This document shows, one piece after another, positions 1-9,317 of a stretch of 64,000 nt of DNA. Source of the DNA: Halorhabdus tiamatea SARL4B (GTDB taxonomy: Archaea; Halobacteriota; Halobacteria; Halobacteriales; Haloarculaceae). The notes under the pieces are model-generated. The model made no database searches and was not told the origin of the DNA. It was given only the letters and a program-made list of their open reading frames with translations. Position 1 is the stretch's first letter; the number at the start of each line of letters is the position of its first letter. The position numbers and the translations under genes are program-made. The DNA is taken from positions 806,001 through 870,000 of the forward strand of contig NC_021921.1 of assembly GCF_000470655.1 (NCBI RefSeq). Direction: 5' to 3'.

Positions 1-194
1 AGGACCTCGACGGCGACGGCCACTTCGAGGACGTCAACGGCGACGGCAAGCGGAACATCGCGGACGTCCGGTCGCTGTTGAACAACCGCAACGGTGACAC
101 GGTCCAGGCCAACGCCGGTGCGTACGACTTCGACGGCGACGGCAGCGTCGACGCCGGCGACGTGCTCGCGCTGTTCCGGAAACTCTACAGATAA
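1..194 (+). CDS. C-terminal dockerin type I module of a truncated secreted protein
   Basis: Only the last 63 codons lie in the window, reading from base 3 to a TAA at 192-194. The peptide is a two-EF-hand dockerin: a first loop around DVNGDGKRNIADV and a second around DFDGDGSVDAGDVLALFRK. Dockerins bind calcium and dock on cohesins. The tail is almost identical in DNA and protein to the end of the GH10 gene just downstream, so the missing upstream part is probably a related secreted polysaccharide-degrading enzyme. That identity is inferred, since no catalytic part is visible. Confidence 0.85.
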   Translation, partial: DLDGDGHFEDVNGDGKRNIADVRSLLNNRNGDTVQANAGAYDFDGDGSVDAGDVLALFRKLYR

Positions 195-242
195 GCAAGG
201 CGAGTGCCTCGGGGTCGTACGGAAATCCGATTTCCGGATGCG

Positions 243-317
243 CGTGGGACGAAGTCCCACGAACCTGCGAACGGCGCAAGCGCCGTGAGCAGATGACGAG
301 ACGCTTCCGGCGTCTCG
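243..317. repeat. Three tandem short perfect hairpins
   Basis: Three inverted repeats follow each other: CGTGGGAC/GTCCCACG at 243-250 and 254-261, ACGGCG/CGCCGT at 271-276 and 281-286, and CGAGACGC/GCGTCTCG at 297-304 and 310-317. Loops are 3 to 5 bases. They lie downstream of the truncated dockerin gene, so processing or termination signals are possible, but no T-run follows. The third stem recurs at 53527-53553. Confidence 0.7.
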
Positions 318-445
318 AACCACGTGACCCCGAGGCGGTTCACCAGTAGCGCCGCAGCTCTCACGCAGTTCGGGGATCTGAATTCTCGACCTCACGAAGA
401 TCTGGAAGGTGCGAAAACCCAGCAGCGAGGCGAATGTCATTTCCC

Positions 446-463
446 CATATAATATTTTTATTT
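446..463 (+). promoter_or_regulatory. TATA-rich candidate promoter of the GH10 gene
   Basis: An isolated AT-rich stretch (CATATAATATTTTTATTT) in GC-rich DNA, about 120 bases before the GH10 ATG, resembles an archaeal TATA box. Use of this box implies a leader of about 90 bases. A weaker AT-rich patch at 538-551 would give a leaderless transcript instead. Confidence 0.4.
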
Positions 464-520
464 GACGTAATGCGTGCGGTGCCCAGTTGCAGGACAGCAG
501 TCCCACGGCCTGTGACCGGT

Positions 521-567
521 TGAACGTTCACCCAAAACACTAAGGTAAATCATGTCGAACTGTTCAC
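521..567. promoter_or_regulatory. Pair of GAAC/GTTC palindromes, candidate operators
   Basis: TGAACGTTCA at 521-530 is a perfect palindrome, and GAACTGTTC at 557-565 repeats the same half-sites with one extra central base. Both lie within 60 bases of the GH10 start and flank the proximal AT-rich patch, a plausible place for a sugar-responsive regulator. The regulator is unknown. Confidence 0.35.
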
Positions 568-580
568 GTGCTACGCACAG

Positions 581-3451
581 ATGACAGACGATAGATTACA
601 CATTCACGGCGACAGGCGGACCTTCCTGAAGTCCGTCGGGGCACTGGGGGCGGCAACTGCAGTCGGGTCGGGGACGATTGGGTCGGTGGCAGCCGACAAC
701 CACCTCGACGAGTATCACCAGACACTGCAAAGTGAACTCCAGGAGCAGTATAACTTGCCGGCTGGCTCGTTCCTCTTCGGGGCGACCGAGCAAGCAACGG
801 TCGACAGTTTCGAATTCCAGTCGGGGGACAGCGGGAATCTCTCGGAGATCTCGATCGACAACGACAGCGTCCCGATCACACAGGGCGTCCAAATCGAGGT
901 AAACGAAGAAGGAGCAGATTCCTGGACGTACTCATACCAGCGGTTCCTCGAAGAGCAGTCCTTCGAGGAGGGAGACGTCCTCCTCGGGGTCGCGTACCTC
1001 CGCAGTGAGACCGACGGCGCACAGACGGAGGCGTACTTCAAATACCGGTACAAGGACGCCGAGGGCGACGACTGGAGCTATCAGAACGCGAACTACATCA
1101 CGGACAACGCGGCCGTCCAACCGGGCGAGGAATGGACCAGATATTACTTCCCGATCGAAGTCGGATCCCGTCCGGGTTCGATCCGGGACGCGTACGTCGA
1201 GTTCTGGCTCGGGATGGCCCAGCAGACCATGGAATTCGGCGGGATGGCGCTAATCGATTACAGTGACGCCGATGTCGGGATCGGCAACCTCCCGAGCGGG
1301 GAGGCAGTGCCGCCCGAGGAGAGCAGTGGCTATCAGATATGGACGGACACCGACGGTCCGTATTACTCGGGACTCGTCAGTGACCTCAAAGGGTTCAACC
1401 TGGGTGGCGCGGGCAAGTTCGCGTACGGGACGACTGAAGCCGCGACGTTCGACACCTACGAGGTCGCCGGTGGCAGCTCCGACCTTGCCAATCGGGAATC
1501 ACTCGACGTCGGCGACGACGTCCCGTTCTCGGAGGCGGCCCGGATCGAAGTGACCGAACAGGCCGAGGAGGACTGGCAGGTCAACTTCAAAGCGTACGGC
1601 GATCGGGCACTCGAAAGCGGCGACGTGTTGCTCGGCGTCGCGTACATGCGCGCTCCCGAAGGCGAAACGTCGATCACCTACAAGATGACCTCCTCGGGCG
1701 ACGAGTCGGCCAACTACGTCACCAAACCGCGCCCGCCGCTTACCAGCGAGTGGAAGCGGTTCTACTTCCCGATCGAAGCCGGAAGCGCCGCCGCATCCGG
1801 CGAGTGGTGGACCGAGATCTGGCTCGGCGCACAGGCCCAGACCGTCGACATCGGCGGTCTGGCGGTGATCGACTTCGCCAAGGGCGTCTCGGTCGGTGAC
1901 CTGCCTGCCTGGGAACAAGAGATCAACGAGGAATGGGAAGACGAAGCGGATGCCCGGATCGAAGAGCACCGCAAGACCGACTTCGCGGTCGAAGTCGTCG
2001 ACGGCGACGGCAGCGCGGTCGAGGGTGCCGATGTCGAGGTCGCAATGCAGGAACACGACTTCAGCTTCGGCACGGAGGTCACGGCCGACCATCTGATTCC
2101 GAACACCGAGCCAGGTGATCAATACCGAGAAGTCATCACGGAGAACTTCAACACCGCCGTCCTGGGCAACCACCACAAGTGGCGCTTCTTCGAGGAGGCA
2201 CAGGACATCGCCGACGCGGCCACCGAGTGGCTCGTCGAGCAGGATATGACGATCCGCGGGCACGTCTGTCTGTGGGCGGCCGTCGACTCCTACGCCGTGC
2301 CCGAAGACGTCGTCGCGGCGATGGGCGTCGACTGGTCGGAGGTCGAGAACCCGGAACTCGATCCGGAGTACGTCCGCGATCGGACGATGTCTCACATCGA
2401 GGAGATCATCAACCACTACGCCGACTTCAAGGACTACGGTAGCGTCATCGACGAGTGGGAAGTCCACAACGAGACGACCCACGTGCCCGGATTCATCAAG
2501 GCAGTCCGGGGTGTCGGTCCCGACGAGGAACTCGACATCAATGCCGTCGAAGCACCGGTTCTCGCGGAGTGGCACAACCACGCCGAGGATGTCGCCCCCG
2601 ACGATGTCGGGGTCGCGATCAACGACTACAACACCATCGAGGGGCCGTATCAGTCGACGCGTGACAACCACAAGCGAATGGCCGAGTTCCTGATCGAGAA
2701 CGACGTCGATCTCGACGGGATCGGCCTCCAATCACACTTCAGCCAATCGTCGGCACTCACGCCGTCCGAGATCTGGGAGGCCCTGGAGTTCTACAGCGGC
2801 CTCGGTGCCGGCATCCGGATCACCGAGTTCGACATGTCCGACGACACCTGGATGGAAGCCGACAAGGCCACCTTCTTCAAGCAGTTCCTGAAGATAACCT
2901 TCAGCCATCCGAACGCGGAGACGTTCATGGTGTGGGGCTTCCAGGACTCCCTCCACTGGCGGGACGACGCACCGTTCTTCGACTCCCAGTGGAACCCCAA
3001 ACCGGCACTGGACGTCTGGCAGAACCTGCTGTTCGACGAATGGTGGACAGAGAAGTCGGGCAGCACGGACGCCGACGGGATGTTCTCGACGGACGGGTTC
3101 AAAGGCGAGTATCGGATCACGGCGACCGACGGCGAGATGGCCGGCGAAACTACGGTTTCGATCGACGACGACACCGACGCCGTGACGGTCACGCTCGGCG
3201 AGACCGGCGACGGTGAGGACGAACCGGTCACGCTCCCCGGTGCGGACGGACCGTCCCAGGACCACGACGGCGACGGGCTCTATGAGGACGTCGACGGCGA
3301 CGGCAAGCGGAGCATCGCGGACGTCCGGTCGCTGTTGAACAACCGCAACGGTGACACGGTCCAGGCCAACGCTGAGGCCTACGACTTCACCGGCGACGGC
3401 AGCGTCGACGCCGGCGACGTGCTCGCGCTGTTCCGGAAGTTCTACCGGTAA
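581..3451 (+). CDS. Tat-exported GH10 endo-xylanase with two CBM-like domains and a dockerin
   Basis: Probable endo-1,4-beta-xylanase acting outside the cell. Residues 12-37 form a Tat signal (DRRTFLKSVG, then a hydrophobic stretch). Two homologous beta-rich, CBM-like modules follow at about 50-230 and 265-440, each with a YYFPIE or FYFPIE strand and a final GG-I/V-D strand. The GH10 barrel spans about 490-830, with acid/base E631 in EWEVHNE and nucleophile E749 in RITEFDM. A small beta domain at about 835-885 and a dockerin at about 893-956 end the protein. The 956 residues far exceed a bare GH10 domain. The catalytic family is clear; the CBM families and exact substrate are inferred. It probably relies on the Tat system encoded later in the window. 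Confidence 0.93.
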   Translation: MTDDRLHIHGDRRTFLKSVGALGAATAVGSGTIGSVAADNHLDEYHQTLQSELQEQYNLPAGSFLFGATEQATVDSFEFQSGDSGNLSEISIDNDSVPITQGVQIEVNEEGADSWTYSYQRFLEEQSFEEGDVLLGVAYLRSETDGAQTEAYFKYRYKDAEGDDWSYQNANYITDNAAVQPGEEWTRYYFPIEVGSRPGSIRDAYVEFWLGMAQQTMEFGGMALIDYSDADVGIGNLPSGEAVPPEESSGYQIWTDTDGPYYSGLVSDLKGFNLGGAGKFAYGTTEAATFDTYEVAGGSSDLANRESLDVGDDVPFSEAARIEVTEQAEEDWQVNFKAYGDRALESGDVLLGVAYMRAPEGETSITYKMTSSGDESANYVTKPRPPLTSEWKRFYFPIEAGSAAASGEWWTEIWLGAQAQTVDIGGLAVIDFAKGVSVGDLPAWEQEINEEWEDEADARIEEHRKTDFAVEVVDGDGSAVEGADVEVAMQEHDFSFGTEVTADHLIPNTEPGDQYREVITENFNTAVLGNHHKWRFFEEAQDIADAATEWLVEQDMTIRGHVCLWAAVDSYAVPEDVVAAMGVDWSEVENPELDPEYVRDRTMSHIEEIINHYADFKDYGSVIDEWEVHNETTHVPGFIKAVRGVGPDEELDINAVEAPVLAEWHNHAEDVAPDDVGVAINDYNTIEGPYQSTRDNHKRMAEFLIENDVDLDGIGLQSHFSQSSALTPSEIWEALEFYSGLGAGIRITEFDMSDDTWMEADKATFFKQFLKITFSHPNAETFMVWGFQDSLHWRDDAPFFDSQWNPKPALDVWQNLLFDEWWTEKSGSTDADGMFSTDGFKGEYRITATDGEMAGETTVSIDDDTDAVTVTLGETGDGEDEPVTLPGADGPSQDHDGDGLYEDVDGDGKRSIADVRSLLNNRNGDTVQANAEAYDFTGDGSVDAGDVLALFRKFYR

Positions 3452-3460
3452 CTCCTCGAC

Positions 3461-3484
3461 GCTCGTTTTTCGGTTCTCTCGTTT
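3461..3484 (+). terminator. T-rich candidate terminator after GH10
   Basis: A GCTCGTTTTTCGG stretch begins about 10 bases after the GH10 stop and is followed by more T-rich sequence. Archaeal transcription often ends at such U-tracts. No strong hairpin is seen. Confidence 0.35.
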
Positions 3485-3646
3485 CCGTCCGAACAGCGAT
3501 TGGTACGGGGGTCGAGGTGGGTTTCTCGTGGCCAATCGAACTGCTCGTTGGGCCCCAGAGCAAACCATCCGGCCGACGATCAAGACTCGTACGGTGGAAT
3601 GAAAGCTAGCCAGAACGGTTATTCCCGTCAGCGGCATATCGCTTGC

Positions 3647-6370
3647 ATGGGCAAGCGTCTGATCGGAATTCTCGTCGTCTTCATCGCACTCGGGATCGGT
3701 ATTCCCGCGGTCGGTGGCGTCCAGCTGGGTGACGTCGATCACGGTGGGACGGTCGACGTGTCCGCGGCCTCCCCACCAGCCACGAACGGAACAACGCCGG
3801 TCGATCCCGAATCCGAGCGCGTGTCGGTCCTGATAGTCTTCGAGAACGGGACTGCGCGTGAAGCGGCAACGTTCCCGGACCGGGACGTATCCGTCACCGG
3901 TGGGCACGACGTCGATTTCATGCCGGTGCTATACGCGAACGTCCCCACCGAGGCGATCGAGGCCATCGAGCGACGACCGGACGTCCAGGCTGTCTATCAG
4001 GACAGCAAGGTGTCGAACCCGGACGACGCCGTCGCCAGCGAGACGACCCTGCGATCACAATCTGGCGGCCAGGTCACGCCGTGGGGGGTCGATCGCATCG
4101 ACGCGCCCGAAGCGAACGGGGTCCTCGACGATGCCGCGAAGGCGAACGTCACCGTCGCCGTCCTCGATACGGGGATCGATTACACGCACGCGGATCTCAA
4201 TGCGTCGGTCTCGTGGGGCGCGAACTTCACGGACGGTGTCGACGAAGTCGGCCTCCCGACAGCGATGGACGACAACGGCCATGGGACTGCGGCTGCGGGC
4301 GTCATCGCAGCCGCTGACGACGATCACGGCGTCGTCGGCGTGGCACCCGGCGTCGAATTGTACGCGATGAAGGTCGTGAACAAGAATGGGAGGGGGCGTA
4401 TGAGTTGGCTGATCTCCGGGATCGAGGCCGCGATCGACGGCGAGGACGGCGAACTCGCCACCGCGGACGACGCGGACGTCCTCTCGATGAGTCTGGGTGG
4501 TCCCGTAGGGAACGACGGATTGGCGGACGTGATTGACTACGCAAGCGATCACGCAGTCGTCGTCAGTTCGGCCGGCAACGGCGGGGACGGAGCGACAGAC
4601 ACGAACGACGTCACGTATCCGGCCAAATACCCAGGAGCCATCGCAGTCGCGGCGACGAACCAGTCGGATCAAACGACCACTTGGAGTGCAGAAGGAAACG
4701 AAGTCGAACTTGCAGCACCTGGTCACGCGATCAGGACGACCTGGCCGGACGGCGAGATAGTGATCTCGGGCACGTCGTTTGCAGCCCCGCACGTCTCGGG
4801 CGTGGCGGCGCTCGTCATCGCCCAGGATGTCGCCGACGGAACCCGTGATCTCTCGGAGATGGCCGTCAGGAACCGGCTCCAGAACGCGACGCTGGACATC
4901 GAATCGAGCGGAATCGACCTGCGGAGCGGCCACGGACTGCTCCTCGCCGACGACGCGGTCGGCGTCGACTCGGTATCCGTGACGAACTTCTCGGTGGTGA
5001 ACCTCTCTCCGGGTGAGAAAGCCGTCACGACGGGCGAGACGGTCGACGTCTCCGCGACGGTCGTGAACGTGGGCGACGCGGCAGGATCACAGACGGTCTC
5101 GCTCACACGCAACGGGTCGATCGTGGACGAGACGACGGCGACGCTTTCGGCCGGGGAGACGACGACCGTCACCTTCGCCGGTGTCTTCGGCGGCCTCGGC
5201 CCTGGGACGTACGCCTACGGCGTACAGACCGCCAACGATAGCCAGACGGCGACGCTCAGTGTGGGGTCACCGCCGAACTTCACCGTGACCGCGCTGTCGC
5301 CGGAATCGATCTCACTGGCAGGTGGCGAATCGTTCGACGTCTCCGCAACGATCGAAAACACGGGCGAGCAGGAAGGGACGCAGTCGGTCGCGTTGACAGT
5401 CGATGGACGGGAGACCAGCAGCCGAACCGTAAGTCTTGAGCCGGGAGAGACCCGGACGGTGACGTTTGCTGACGTGAGTACAGCGGACTTCGAGCAGGGA
5501 GAGTACGCCTATCGCGTGGGGACGGCAAACGATAGTCGGACCGGGGCACTGACGATAGCGGACCGCTGGTTCCGGGCTTCCGTTCCGGATCGCGTCGTCC
5601 CCGGAGAGAATGCGACGATACCGTATACGCTCACGAACGCCGGGGACAGCGCTGTCGGCGACGCGTCGTTCGTGGTTGCCGCGGAGCAGAACGGGACGGA
5701 CGTCAGTCCGTCAGTCGGGTGGAAATCGGACGGACTGGCAGCGGGTGCGTCCTGGACCACGAACGTCACACTGGCAGTGGATCGTGATTTCGACGGTGAG
5801 GTCGTCCACGTCAACGCGACCGGACAGCTCGGGGGCGAGCGAACGAGCGTGAACGCGACGATCCCGGTGACGGAGACCGACGTCGAACTGCACGCTCCCG
5901 AGCGGATCACCACGACACCCGGCTCATCGATGAACGTCAGCTACACGCTCGAAAACACCGGGACTACCAAGCCCTCCGCCGGTGGGATATTCGTCGCCTC
6001 GACGACCGGGCCGCTGTCGGTCAACGGATCCAAGGCCCGCTTCCTCGGGTTCCAGGCACCGGTCCCGGCCACCGGGGAGTCGGTCGGCCACAGCTTCACG
6101 ATCGACGTCCCGGAGTCAACACCACCCGGAACCTACCGGATCGCTGGACAGGGTGTCCTCGGGACGGAGATCGACGACTGGGCGAACACGACCGTCGTCG
6201 TCACGGAGGGGCTCGATCGCTTCGATCAGAACGAGCCGGCCGGTGAGATCGGATTCCAGGACGTCCTGGACGCGATCGGGGCGTACAACGAGGGTGAGAC
6301 GGTCGGTGGAAGCCCGGTCACGTTCCAGGACGTGCTCGACGTCATCGGGGCGTACAACAGCGGTTCGTGA
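3647..6370 (+). CDS. Secreted subtilisin-like serine protease with CARDB-like repeats and FQDVL tail
   Basis: Extracellular S8 protease (halolysin-like). The start at MGKRLIGILVV is chosen because a typical signal peptide follows at once; the frame stays open to 3500 but that extension is not signal-like. An I9-type propeptide spans about 60-130. The triad is D174 (AVLDTGID), H212 (DNGHGTAA) and S377 (SGTSFAAPH). About four CARDB-like beta domains follow from residue 443 (NFSVVNLSPGE, NFTVTALSPES and two more divergent units). The tail (859-907) has two copies of FQDVLDxIGAYN, a degenerate EF-hand or dockerin-like module also present on the surface protein at 6716. No PGF-CTERM or membrane anchor is seen, so the tail may retain the protease at the cell surface (inference). 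Confidence 0.92.
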   Translation: MGKRLIGILVVFIALGIGIPAVGGVQLGDVDHGGTVDVSAASPPATNGTTPVDPESERVSVLIVFENGTAREAATFPDRDVSVTGGHDVDFMPVLYANVPTEAIEAIERRPDVQAVYQDSKVSNPDDAVASETTLRSQSGGQVTPWGVDRIDAPEANGVLDDAAKANVTVAVLDTGIDYTHADLNASVSWGANFTDGVDEVGLPTAMDDNGHGTAAAGVIAAADDDHGVVGVAPGVELYAMKVVNKNGRGRMSWLISGIEAAIDGEDGELATADDADVLSMSLGGPVGNDGLADVIDYASDHAVVVSSAGNGGDGATDTNDVTYPAKYPGAIAVAATNQSDQTTTWSAEGNEVELAAPGHAIRTTWPDGEIVISGTSFAAPHVSGVAALVIAQDVADGTRDLSEMAVRNRLQNATLDIESSGIDLRSGHGLLLADDAVGVDSVSVTNFSVVNLSPGEKAVTTGETVDVSATVVNVGDAAGSQTVSLTRNGSIVDETTATLSAGETTTVTFAGVFGGLGPGTYAYGVQTANDSQTATLSVGSPPNFTVTALSPESISLAGGESFDVSATIENTGEQEGTQSVALTVDGRETSSRTVSLEPGETRTVTFADVSTADFEQGEYAYRVGTANDSRTGALTIADRWFRASVPDRVVPGENATIPYTLTNAGDSAVGDASFVVAAEQNGTDVSPSVGWKSDGLAAGASWTTNVTLAVDRDFDGEVVHVNATGQLGGERTSVNATIPVTETDVELHAPERITTTPGSSMNVSYTLENTGTTKPSAGGIFVASTTGPLSVNGSKARFLGFQAPVPATGESVGHSFTIDVPESTPPGTYRIAGQGVLGTEIDDWANTTVVVTEGLDRFDQNEPAGEIGFQDVLDAIGAYNEGETVGGSPVTFQDVLDVIGAYNSGS

Positions 6371-6715
6371 CGATCCAGCGAGAGGTTTGGTCGAGCCGGC
6401 AAAGGGATACTTAAAATCTTTCTGGTAGTGGGAAAATTCTGCCCCCCTCAAACGGCCGAAATCACGAACTACGAGGCCCACGGATCGATTTGCAGCGTGT
6501 TGTCAAACCCGGGGTGAACCAGAAAGCATTTACCACATTCGGGAGATGGATACGAACGTGAACCGTCAGTACCCAGTCTCTGTACGCGGACTCGTCGTGA
6601 CCGAGCGACGGGGACTGAGGGACCTGACGGTCCAAAACATGGATAGACGCTATTCACTCCACACCGACTACGGGTCGTATCGTGCGATAAACGGCGACCA
6701 CGAAACAATCAACAC
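6371..6715 (+). promoter_or_regulatory. Long leader and promoter region of the surface-glycoprotein operon
   Basis: There is no convincing gene in these 345 bases. A TATA-like box with A-rich upstream element lies at 6401-6418 (AAAGGGATACTTAAAATC) and a second candidate at 6521-6534 (AGAAAGCATTTACC). Either gives an untranslated leader of over 150 bases before the ATG at 6716, unlike the leaderless genes elsewhere in the window. Confidence 0.4.
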
Positions 6716-9313
6716 ATGACAGGAAATTCAACACCACAGGAGAAGGTAAGGGCCGTATTCCTTGCCACGCTCATGGTGCTGTCCGTCTTCGCCATGTCCG
6801 CGGCATTCGCGGGCGCGGCAGCGGCAGGGAACTCCGGCGGAGATTGGGGAACCACCCTGCCAGCAGTCGGCGGCACCGACTATACAGATACGGGTAGTAC
6901 AACAACCGAGGCCGTCTCGGAAATCGCAAACGTAACCTTCAGCTCGGAAGGTGACATCAACAACGTCACCGTTAACGCAACGGGCGGCAACGAAGGGAAC
7001 GTTCCGGCCAGCGCGATCGACGAGGTGACGGTTTCCCTCAACACCACTGACGGTGTTGTCACCGACTCGGAGATCTACGACAGCCACGATACGCTTGTCG
7101 ATTTCGCCGATGTCGATGGAAACGTCACGAACGTGTCTGACCTCATCGTCAAGGCACAGATAGCTCAGAATGCCGCCAACAATTCCGTCATCGACGCGAA
7201 CCTGACGGTCAAGACGAACCCGTCGGGTTGGTACGATACGGACGGTACTCAGACAATCCTCAACGACAACATAGGGTACTTCTCGGGCCTTATCACGGAC
7301 CAGAATAACAACCCCATCCCTGCAGAAGTCATCGTCGAAGGCGATGATAGTACCACTAGCGGGATCTACAAAACAACGACCGCCAACGATAACGGCCAGT
7401 ACACGATTGGCGTTCCTGAGGGGAACTATACAGTGACTGCTAATCTGGAAGGGTACAATTCTGCATCCCCGAAGGACAGTGAGGTGACTGCGGGCGAGAC
7501 GACGTCCGCGAATTTCGTCCTCGAACAGATCATCAACGCTGGCGAGATCGACGTAACCCCGTCGACCGATAGCGCTGAGGCTGACGGCTCGACGGAAGTC
7601 GAATACGAGATCGAACTGTTCGACGACGATGACGGATCGCCGTACGAGGACGACGTTGAGGTTACGGTCGACGCACCCGACGAGGGGGCGATTACCCTCA
7701 GTGATACAACAGTTACTACCACTGACGGTAACGCCACCGTGACCGCAACGTCCTCCGAAATCCAGGCTGCAGAGTTCACGTTCACTGCGCAGTCGAACGA
7801 ATCGGTCTCCGAGACCGTGACTACCCAGTTCGTGGCCGCGGACGGTAACCTTGCCCTTTACGGCGATGTCCAAGAATGGGCCACCAACGCTGACGTCGAG
7901 GGCGCAACCGTCTGGGCTGCGTACCCCGGCGTGAACCAGACACAGGCCTTCGCTGAGGAGGAGACGAACCTCTCCACGATGACCGCAGCGAGCGGTGAAT
8001 ACCAGATCAGCGGTATCAACGAGAACCGCCTTGGTGCGAACAACGCGCTCAACGTCTACGTTGCTGCGAGCGGGTACAACAGTATCAACGGGACTGCTGC
8101 GGACGGTAACGTTACTGGCTTCGGAAATGTCAGCCAGTACTACGCAACCAACGCGCAGGTCTCGATGAACCCTGCCGGAAGCGACGTGGACAACACAACG
8201 AGCAAGGACTTCACCGTTTCGCCGGTCGAGATCACGCCGGTCTACGACGTCACGGTCGACGTGACCCAGGATGGCGACTCGATCGCCCGAATGCCGACGC
8301 AGGATGTCGCTGACGTCGAGTACGAGGTCCTGGTCAAAGCCGACACCGACCCGGACAGCGAGTTCGAACCGGTCTCGGAAAGCGACCTTGTGACCCCGAG
8401 TGAGGTCGACGTGGTGTTCAACATCACGACTAACACCTCATCCGGTAACCTGCTCCCGGCTGATGCGAACGATCAGGTTGTCACCTACGGTGACGACGTC
8501 CAGTTCGAGACCACTCGAACACCGTCCCCGGACAACGTGACGATCAACGCGTCCGTCGTGAACGAGAACGACCAGGAATTCAACGACAGCACTGGCGTTG
8601 AAGTCTACGGCGTCGGTGAGATCACCGGCGACGTTGTCAACGACGACTCACCGGCAGACAACCTGCCCGGTGCGAGCGTTACGCTGATCAAAGAACCCGA
8701 CACGGCGAACGAGGAAATCGTGGCGAACACGACTACTGGACCGGAAGGGTCCTACTCGTTCACTGAAGTCGAGACTGGCTTCGACTACCGCATCGACGCG
8801 GAATTCGAAGGCGAGACCGGGTTCAACGACATCACCAAGAACACCGCCGGCACGACGAACGCGGACGTCGTGATCGTCGGTGTGGAAGCCCCCAAAGGCT
8901 TCACCGTCGTTGACATCAACCCTGCCAACGTGACCGTCACACAGGGCGATGTTATCGACGTCACGGCGACGATCAACAACGACGCCCCCGACGAGGACAC
9001 GCGTGACGTCGAGTTCCGCGTGACCGACTCGAACGGCAGCGAAGTCGTGTCCATCACGGAAAGCGTCACTCTCCAGCCTGGAGAGAACACGTACACCTTC
9101 AGTGGCATCGACACGTCCGCTCTGGCTGCCGGTAACTACACGCACGGCGTGTACACCGACACGAACAGCCAGACGGCAACGCTGACCGTCGAGAGTAGTA
9201 GTGGCGGAGACGTCACCTTCCAGGATGTCCTGGGTGTCATCACCGACTACAACAACGATGACGCATCGTTCCAGGATGTCCTCGATGTGATTACCGCGTA
9301 TAACAACAGCTAA
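6716..9313 (+). CDS. Secreted surface glycoprotein with haloarchaeal S-layer signal, CARDB-like domain and FQDVL tail
   Basis: An 865-residue exported beta-domain protein, probably in the cell envelope. The N-terminus (VRAVFLATLMVLSVFAMSAA) matches the haloarchaeal major surface glycoprotein signal peptide. Carboxypeptidase-regulatory-like or Ig-like domains follow, such as GYFSGLITDQNNNPIPAEV near 193-270 and GEITGDVVNDDSPADNLPGA near 637-725. There are many N-x-S/T sites. A CARDB-like domain (about 727-826) precedes two FQDVL repeats (833-865), the same C-terminal cassette as the neighbouring protease. There is no PGF-CTERM tail. The stop is 15 bases before the next surface-protein gene, so the two are almost certainly cotranscribed. 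An S-layer accessory role is inferred. Confidence 0.8.
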   Translation: MTGNSTPQEKVRAVFLATLMVLSVFAMSAAFAGAAAAGNSGGDWGTTLPAVGGTDYTDTGSTTTEAVSEIANVTFSSEGDINNVTVNATGGNEGNVPASAIDEVTVSLNTTDGVVTDSEIYDSHDTLVDFADVDGNVTNVSDLIVKAQIAQNAANNSVIDANLTVKTNPSGWYDTDGTQTILNDNIGYFSGLITDQNNNPIPAEVIVEGDDSTTSGIYKTTTANDNGQYTIGVPEGNYTVTANLEGYNSASPKDSEVTAGETTSANFVLEQIINAGEIDVTPSTDSAEADGSTEVEYEIELFDDDDGSPYEDDVEVTVDAPDEGAITLSDTTVTTTDGNATVTATSSEIQAAEFTFTAQSNESVSETVTTQFVAADGNLALYGDVQEWATNADVEGATVWAAYPGVNQTQAFAEEETNLSTMTAASGEYQISGINENRLGANNALNVYVAASGYNSINGTAADGNVTGFGNVSQYYATNAQVSMNPAGSDVDNTTSKDFTVSPVEITPVYDVTVDVTQDGDSIARMPTQDVADVEYEVLVKADTDPDSEFEPVSESDLVTPSEVDVVFNITTNTSSGNLLPADANDQVVTYGDDVQFETTRTPSPDNVTINASVVNENDQEFNDSTGVEVYGVGEITGDVVNDDSPADNLPGASVTLIKEPDTANEEIVANTTTGPEGSYSFTEVETGFDYRIDAEFEGETGFNDITKNTAGTTNADVVIVGVEAPKGFTVVDINPANVTVTQGDVIDVTATINNDAPDEDTRDVEFRVTDSNGSEVVSITESVTLQPGENTYTFSGIDTSALAAGNYTHGVYTDTNSQTATLTVESSSGGDVTFQDVLGVITDYNNDDASFQDVLDVITAYNNS

Positions 9314-9317
9314 CGAT

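Larger units (their letters stand above)
195..580. other. Intergenic region with three tandem hairpins and the GH10 promoter
   Basis: No credible gene lies here. The first third holds three consecutive perfect stem-loops (243-317). The second half holds an AT-rich stretch with a TATA-like box (446-463) and two GAAC/GTTC palindromes (521-530 and 555-567) just before the GH10 start. The short reading frames overlapping this stretch are low-complexity and look like shadows. Confidence 0.6.

Noticed and set aside
3500-3646. Upstream extension of the subtilase frame
   Set aside because: It puts about 49 polar residues before a perfect signal peptide; ATG 3647 is the sensible start.
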